From an uncultured Rhodospirillales bacterium (GTDB lineage Bacteria; Pseudomonadota; Alphaproteobacteria; Acetobacterales; Acetobacteraceae): DNA of 10,892 bases. A program made the translations under genes and the position numbers. The DNA lies in NCBI GenBank assembly GCA_903844785.1, contig CAIMVB010000365.1, forward strand, positions 1 to 10,892, written 5' to 3'. The notes under the pieces are model-generated. The model saw nothing but the letters and a program-made list of their open reading frames with translations, searched no databases and was not told the origin of the DNA. Within the stretch, counting starts at the first letter, position 1. Each line of letters opens with the position of its first letter. Shown here piece after piece: positions 7,265 to 10,892 of the stretch.

Positions 7265-10238
7265 ACGGCACCGAAAGTGCGCCGGTGTCGCGCCAATACC
7301 CTGCTTCACTACGTTCTGTTTGCAGACGTAGCCGGACAATGCCGCGATGCTGCGGATCACCTTCCGCATCCAGGATTTCATCTATGCTGAAATCTTCCCG
7401 TAATTCCTCAGCATCGGCGCTTTCGGGATCAATTTCCGCACGCTGGATGGAAAGGCGCAGGGGCAATTTCAGGCGCGGCACATTATCCGGATTGGCGTAT
7501 TCCAGAATATACAAACGGCTCGCGGTCCAGCGTTCCAGATCTAATTGCCGAAAGCCCAGGAATACAGGCGCGCGGAATTCCATGGTGAATTTCACATCAT
7601 GCTGCGCGCCAGGGGTCTTCGGTAATTCCTTATCCGGATCATTCAACAGCACGTTCTGCTTCAGGATCTGGCCAGAAATTTCCATCCTGCCGAGATATTT
7701 CGCCGTTGATCGCATGGAAAGCCTGCTGGTGCGCATCAGGAAGCCTTCAAGCCGGCCTTCAGCCACAGCGCATAACATGGCGCCGACAGCAGCGGTGGTT
7801 TTGGGGTCATCCACACGCCCCGCCCAATCCCGGAAGGGATACCAGCTACCCGCCCGATAACGATGCATCCCAACAATCCGGTGCGGAGGCACTGGCATTT
7901 TCGCAAGCACCATATCGAAAATCGCCCGCAAGCGAGAAGGCCGGCCAGAAAGCAGCAGCCAATCACAATCATAGGCATAGGTAACTTCGCACAGATCAGC
8001 AATCACTTGGCCAAGTGCCGCCTGCACAATGGCATCAACACTACCTGCAGTAGCGGTGATTTCCGCGCTCAACAATTGAAAACCAACCGCGCCCGCGCGC
8101 CCGGCCTGTTGTTCGAAATAGCGCAACGGCGCCGCAACATCCCGGCCAGCAAGAATTGTCGCCATAATCTCATGCAGAAATTGGCCGGTCGCGCGATCCG
8201 AGATTTTTTCATAGGCATGCAAAATCGCAAGTCCGGAAGGCTCCAGAATCTGGGTAACAAATTGGCGGCGCAAATGGCGCTCCAATTCGCTTTGCGCACC
8301 GCGATCACCCCCCAAAACTTCACGCAGCAGCGCCTTGGGTTCACGCGCGCCAGCCTGGCGCAAATTCTCCTCAATCTGCGGCAAGACGATGCTTTGGATG
8401 ACTTCTTGCAGCACCTCATCACCCGCAATACGGAAACCTTCGCGGAAGTTCTGATGCGGTTCAATTTCCTGGCCATGCTCTGCGGAATAGGTGCAGATCA
8501 TCAGATCCGTGGTACCACCGCCAATATCAATACTCGCCACCCGCAGCGATGGCGCCTTGCCATGGCCTTCGCGCACACGCCCGGTCAAGGCAAAGAAGCT
8601 CGCTGGATCACCGCGCAAGCGCTGGCTTGCTTCGGTGTACAGAAAAACCAATTGCGTCGCCGTGGCCTCATCCAAATTGGCGATGACGCGTGGTTCAGCA
8701 GGCGGGCTCGCAGCCCCTGGCGCGGGATTTCCCCAGCCCATCATATCCCAGGCAAGGCGCACCGCCGCTTCCGCGCGATGGCGGAAAATGCGCTGTTCTG
8801 CCAAGGCCATCGCAGGCGGCATGGTCAGCAAGATACGGCGCAGGCGCCGTGGCACATCGGGAAAGCTCCGCGCATAGCGCGTTTCCACTGAATTGATTTG
8901 GGAAAGCGCCTGCAAAAGCACTTCCGCCAGCAGAAAGCTCATCAACGATGAACGGCTGAAGCGTGCCCGCACGGCAGGTTGGCGAGGCGCACCACCGCGC
9001 CCGCGTGGTTTGGCACGCAATACCTCACCATCTTCGCTCACCCAGGCCATGAAGCTACCGCTGACAGGCGGCTCCGTCGTCACGCCATCGGCGGCCAAGC
9101 CATTGAAGCGCCAAACCTGGGTGGTTGGCCTTTCATCCCAAAGATAACGCTTAGGTGAGGAAAGACCCGTCGCACCTTCATTGCCGCGTGCTGCCGCGGA
9201 AAGGCGCACCGCTTCCGGCCCAATCCGCACGGGGCTCAGCCATTGAAACGCATTGCCGCGGCCGGAACGGCGGCTCAACGCATCCTTGCCGAAGCTGGCG
9301 CGGGCGAATTCAACGCGGCTTTCAAACGGGAAGGCATAGCTTTCTTCCGGGCTGCTCAAGTCGCGCAATTTCAGCGGATAGCTATTATTGAGATTGAGCC
9401 GGCTGTCGCGCTCATCCTCCACCAAAATCCCGCAAGTGCGCGCATTGCCAATATCCAGCACCAAATCAACATTGATTGGTTCATAGGATTTGCTGCCGGA
9501 AACCACATCCACCAGTTTCACGCGCGGCAGGATGCGTGCTTCCGCAATCAATTCCAAAAGCGTGATGAAGCGCGCCCAATGTTCACAGGCGCGTTGCTCA
9601 TCCTCCGGCCGAATACGCCGGCCACTGGCCGCGCGCATTTCCTGCAAGGATTCCTCAAGCCATTGGATCAACCAGGGCTCATTCATGAACCAGCTGGTCT
9701 GTTCCCGGTCCGCGACAAAGGTGAATTCGCCCGCGCGTTCGCTATCGGCCGGCGAAATCGCCGTATAGGGCCTGCCTTCTTCGCGCGTTCTGAGCGCGGT
9801 ATCAAAGGCAAGCACAGCATGATGCGTATTGCCTTCATCATCCGGCGCGGGAAGTGCGGCGATGCGGATGCGTACCCAATTGGTAGGGCCTTTGTCGTAA
9901 ACTTCCTGCCCACCCGCACCCATCGCGGCAACCCGGAAAAAAGGCAGTGGCAGCCAACGCCCCAGCGCCATTTCCAAGGCCTGCCCGCGGCCAATTTGAT
10001 AAATCTCCTCATCCGGTGGGCTGCGGCCACTGATCGGGTCCAGCAGCGCGCCATCACCGCTATCGGTCAGGCGTCGCAGATTGACCAAGCCGGCACTGGC
10101 CGGATCTGCGCCAGGGGGTAAGGGTTGCTCCCAAAAAGAACGGGGCGCACGCGGCAGACGGTCCAGCCCAAAGCGGATGTCAATGAATTGCAGGCCGGTC
10201 TGCGGCACCAAACTGATAATTTGCGGCAGACCCTGCAT
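7263..10238 (-). CDS. srfB: SrfB-family protein with actin/Hsp70-type nucleotide-binding fold
   Basis: The protein is 991 residues from the preferred start, the usual size for SrfB (putative virulence factor of the Salmonella srfABC locus). Its N-terminus (SLVPQTGLQFIDIRFGL) matches my memory of how SrfB proteins begin. The sequence carries the three hallmark elements of the actin/Hsp70/sugar-kinase superfamily in order: phosphate-1 DIGNARTCG (262-270), phosphate-2 DIGGGTTD (571-578) and an adenosine-loop-like LLLSGRPSR (761-769). It also has an Hsp70-like LLTMPPAM plus a helix (470-500) and a terminal TTAAVGAMLC helix (814-823). N- and C-terminal extensions (about 1-250 and 850-991) lie outside that core. 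It is probably cytoplasmic. Start choice: ATG at 10238 has AGGG 9 nt upstream and gives the expected N-terminus. ATG at 10307 would add 23 residues, has no Shine-Dalgarno and lies upstream of the predicted promoter. srfC begins 9 nt after its stop. Confidence 0.9.
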   Translation of the reverse strand: MQGLPQIISLVPQTGLQFIDIRFGLDRLPRAPRSFWEQPLPPGADPASAGLVNLRRLTDSGDGALLDPISGRSPPDEEIYQIGRGQALEMALGRWLPLPFFRVAAMGAGGQEVYDKGPTNWVRIRIAALPAPDDEGNTHHAVLAFDTALRTREEGRPYTAISPADSERAGEFTFVADREQTSWFMNEPWLIQWLEESLQEMRAASGRRIRPEDEQRACEHWARFITLLELIAEARILPRVKLVDVVSGSKSYEPINVDLVLDIGNARTCGILVEDERDSRLNLNNSYPLKLRDLSSPEESYAFPFESRVEFARASFGKDALSRRSGRGNAFQWLSPVRIGPEAVRLSAAARGNEGATGLSSPKRYLWDERPTTQVWRFNGLAADGVTTEPPVSGSFMAWVSEDGEVLRAKPRGRGGAPRQPAVRARFSRSSLMSFLLAEVLLQALSQINSVETRYARSFPDVPRRLRRILLTMPPAMALAEQRIFRHRAEAAVRLAWDMMGWGNPAPGAASPPAEPRVIANLDEATATQLVFLYTEASQRLRGDPASFFALTGRVREGHGKAPSLRVASIDIGGGTTDLMICTYSAEHGQEIEPHQNFREGFRIAGDEVLQEVIQSIVLPQIEENLRQAGAREPKALLREVLGGDRGAQSELERHLRRQFVTQILEPSGLAILHAYEKISDRATGQFLHEIMATILAGRDVAAPLRYFEQQAGRAGAVGFQLLSAEITATAGSVDAIVQAALGQVIADLCEVTYAYDCDWLLLSGRPSRLRAIFDMVLAKMPVPPHRIVGMHRYRAGSWYPFRDWAGRVDDPKTTAAVGAMLCAVAEGRLEGFLMRTSRLSMRSTAKYLGRMEISGQILKQNVLLNDPDKELPKTPGAQHDVKFTMEFRAPVFLGFRQLDLERWTASRLYILEYANPDNVPRLKLPLRLSIQRAEIDPESADAEELREDFSIDEILDAEGDPQHRGIVRLRLQTERSEAGYWRDTGALSVP

Positions 10239-10247
10239 TGTGGAAAA

Positions 10248-10251
10248 CCCT
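10248..10251 (-). promoter_or_regulatory. srfB: Ribosome binding site deciding the srfB start
   Basis: AGGG on the minus strand lies 9 nt before the ATG at 10238. No comparable element precedes the alternative ATG at 10307, so the shorter srfB product is preferred. Confidence 0.5.
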
Positions 10252-10259
10252 AAATTTTG

Positions 10260-10288
10260 AATATAATTCCGAGTACTATGCAGCCCAA
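10260..10288 (-). promoter_or_regulatory. Candidate sigma70-type promoter for the srfB operon
   Basis: On the minus strand, TTGGGC (10288-10283) and TATATT (10265-10260) are separated by exactly 17 bases. The -10 matches TATAAT at five of six positions and the -35 matches TTGACA at three of six. The stretch around the -10 is conspicuously AT-rich in an otherwise GC-rich window. Transcription would start near 10253, leaving a short leader of about 15 bases before the ATG at 10238. The weak -35 would fit an activator-dependent promoter. Based on consensus matching only. Confidence 0.45.
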
Positions 10289-10290
10289 AG

Positions 10291-10305
10291 GCTTGCCATG
10301 CAAGC
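10291..10305. repeat. Perfect inverted repeat beside the -35 element (operator candidate)
   Basis: GCTTGC and GCAAGC form a perfect 6-bp inverted repeat around a 3-base centre (CAT on the plus strand). It ends two bases upstream of the proposed -35 hexamer, a common place for an activator or repressor site. It is not followed by a T-run, so it is unlikely to be a terminator. It could be a small mRNA hairpin if transcription reads through from the lipoprotein gene, or chance. Confidence 0.35.
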
Positions 10306-10345
10306 ATTCAGGCAAAGCGGCGCGGCGCTTCTCCAGATCATAACT

Positions 10346-10370
10346 CAAAAGAAAGCCACTGGCTGGCCCC
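10346..10370 (-). terminator. Weak Rho-independent terminator-like hairpin after the lipoprotein gene
   Basis: Thirteen bases past the lipoprotein stop, the minus strand reads GGGGCCA, a short loop, TGGC and then TTTCTTTT. Four Watson-Crick pairs can be extended with G-U pairs, followed by an interrupted T-tract. It may attenuate rather than fully stop transcription into srfB. The stem is short, so the call is tentative. Confidence 0.3.
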
Positions 10371-10382
10371 GCAAATCGGGCG

Positions 10383-10892
10383 CTAGATGCGCCCGAAGCG
10401 TTGCAAGGCCGCATCCAATTCAGTGGCGCGCCTTTCGATGCTTTGTACCTGATCAGCGGAAGGCCCGCCGGCGCGTGCGGCGGCGGCGCGGCGGTCCCGT
10501 TCCAAGGCATCAAGTTCGGATTGCAGCCGCGCCCCTTCCGAAGTCGCGGCCGGGTTTTGCGCGCGTTCAGCGCGCAGGCGGTCCAGCGTTCGGCGTTGCT
10601 CAGCAAGGCTCCGTTGCAAAGCGGCCAAGCGTTGTTCTGAAGCGCGCACCGCCGCCGTGCTGCGCGCGGCTTCAGCCTGGGCGGCCGCATTGCGCTCAGC
10701 CGCCATTTGCGCGGCGCGTTCCTGCAACGCGGCAGAGCTTTCCAGGCTTTGCGCGCCGCGCACATCCTCACCGCTGACGGCAGCGCCGATGCCGGTGAAG
10801 AAGCCACGTTCGGAAGCGGGGCCCGCGCCGGCGCCAGCACAACCTGCCAGCAGTAAAAGCGGCGCGATGGCGCGGAAGGATTTCAGCTTCAT
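10383..10892 (-). CDS. Small coiled-coil lipoprotein
   Basis: This 169-residue protein has a short basic N-terminus (MKLKSFR), a hydrophobic stretch and a clear lipobox LAGC (15-18), so C18 should be lipidated after signal peptidase II cleavage. The residues after the cysteine are Ala-Gly with no aspartate at +2, which favours outer-membrane sorting in the Escherichia coli rule. A short Gly-rich segment with GFFTGIGAAVSGEDVRG (30-46) precedes a long Ala/Arg/Glu-rich helix (about 50-140) and a second helix (about 146-167), both with coiled-coil character. I do not recognise the family. Its ATG is the last codon of the window, so its promoter is not visible. A 144-base gap separates it from srfB, so it may be a separate unit or the first gene of the same one. 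TagQ of type VI loci is also a lipoprotein near TagTS, but I see no basis for equating them. Confidence 0.82.
   Translation of the reverse strand: MKLKSFRAIAPLLLLAGCAGAGAGPASERGFFTGIGAAVSGEDVRGAQSLESSAALQERAAQMAAERNAAAQAEAARSTAAVRASEQRLAALQRSLAEQRRTLDRLRAERAQNPAATSEGARLQSELDALERDRRAAAARAGGPSADQVQSIERRATELDAALQRFGRI

Noticed and set aside
7863..8891. A 342-codon plus-strand open frame inside srfB, and similar long plus-strand frames at 9243-10121, 5463-6368, 7039-7860 and 2978-3643
   Set aside because: They are antisense to well-supported genes with clear motifs, have low-complexity His/Arg/Gln-rich translations without recognisable domains, and reflect the low stop frequency opposite GC-rich coding sequence.
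10291..10305. The GCTTGC/GCAAGC inverted repeat as a Rho-independent terminator
   Set aside because: The stem is only 6 bp and is not followed by a T-tract on either strand; an operator role fits its position better.
10239..10307. N-terminal extension of srfB from the upstream ATG at 10307
   Set aside because: There is no Shine-Dalgarno, it would start upstream of the predicted transcription start, and the extra 23 residues precede what looks like the natural SrfB N-terminus.
10250..10840. A 196-codon minus-strand frame overlapping the lipoprotein gene out of frame
   Set aside because: Its product is Arg/Pro/Ala-rich with no domain, whereas the overlapping frame has a clean signal sequence, lipobox and coiled coil.
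1..10892. Type VI secretion structural genes, CRISPR, toxin-antitoxin or phage-defence system
   Set aside because: I found no Tss/Hcp/VgrG-like protein, no direct-repeat array and no nuclease or toxin motif; the type VI link rests only on the PpkA-like and TagTS-like resemblance.

Overview
The window is a tightly packed, one-directional gene block: every gene I can support lies on the minus strand, so transcription runs from high to low coordinates. Base composition is moderately GC-rich (estimated by eye, not counted). Alanine- and arginine-rich proteins and start/stop overlaps (ATGA, GTGA) suggest a proteobacterium. An alphaproteobacterium, possibly Rhodospirillales/Acetobacteraceae, is my best guess, but there is no rRNA or marker gene to confirm it. 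I see no mobile element, CRISPR array, tRNA or rRNA.

Layout in transcription order: (1) 10892-10383, a small lipoprotein with a long coiled coil. (2) 10382-10239, the only sizeable non-coding gap, with a weak terminator-like hairpin, a perfect short inverted repeat and a plausible sigma70-type promoter. (3) 10238-7263, an SrfB-family protein carrying actin/Hsp70-type nucleotide-binding motifs. (4) 7253-4602, an SrfC-family protein carrying a P-loop and a DFPG (G3-like) motif. (5) 4575-3511, an unrecognised single-pass membrane protein with a cytoplasmic N-domain and a Sel1/TPR-like C-domain. (6) 3514-1559, a secreted von Willebrand factor A (vWA) protein that resembles the ectodomain of the type VI secretion kinase PpkA but lacks a kinase domain. 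(7) 1550-798, an ABC transporter ATPase. (8) 801-1, an FtsX/MacB-type ABC permease that runs off the window edge.

From srfB to the permease the genes are separated by 9 nt, 26 nt, a 4-nt overlap, 8 nt and a 4-nt overlap, which indicates a single operon. The first pair is the srfBC pair known from the Salmonella srfABC locus. The last three genes parallel PpkA plus TagT/TagS of the type VI threonine-phosphorylation pathway. My reading, which is inference, is a trans-envelope device: two cytoplasmic nucleotide-driven proteins (SrfB and SrfC) coupled through the single-pass protein to a periplasmic vWA sensor and an ABC exporter-like pair, perhaps with the upstream lipoprotein at the outer membrane. 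No type VI structural gene is visible here, so the system may act independently of type VI secretion.
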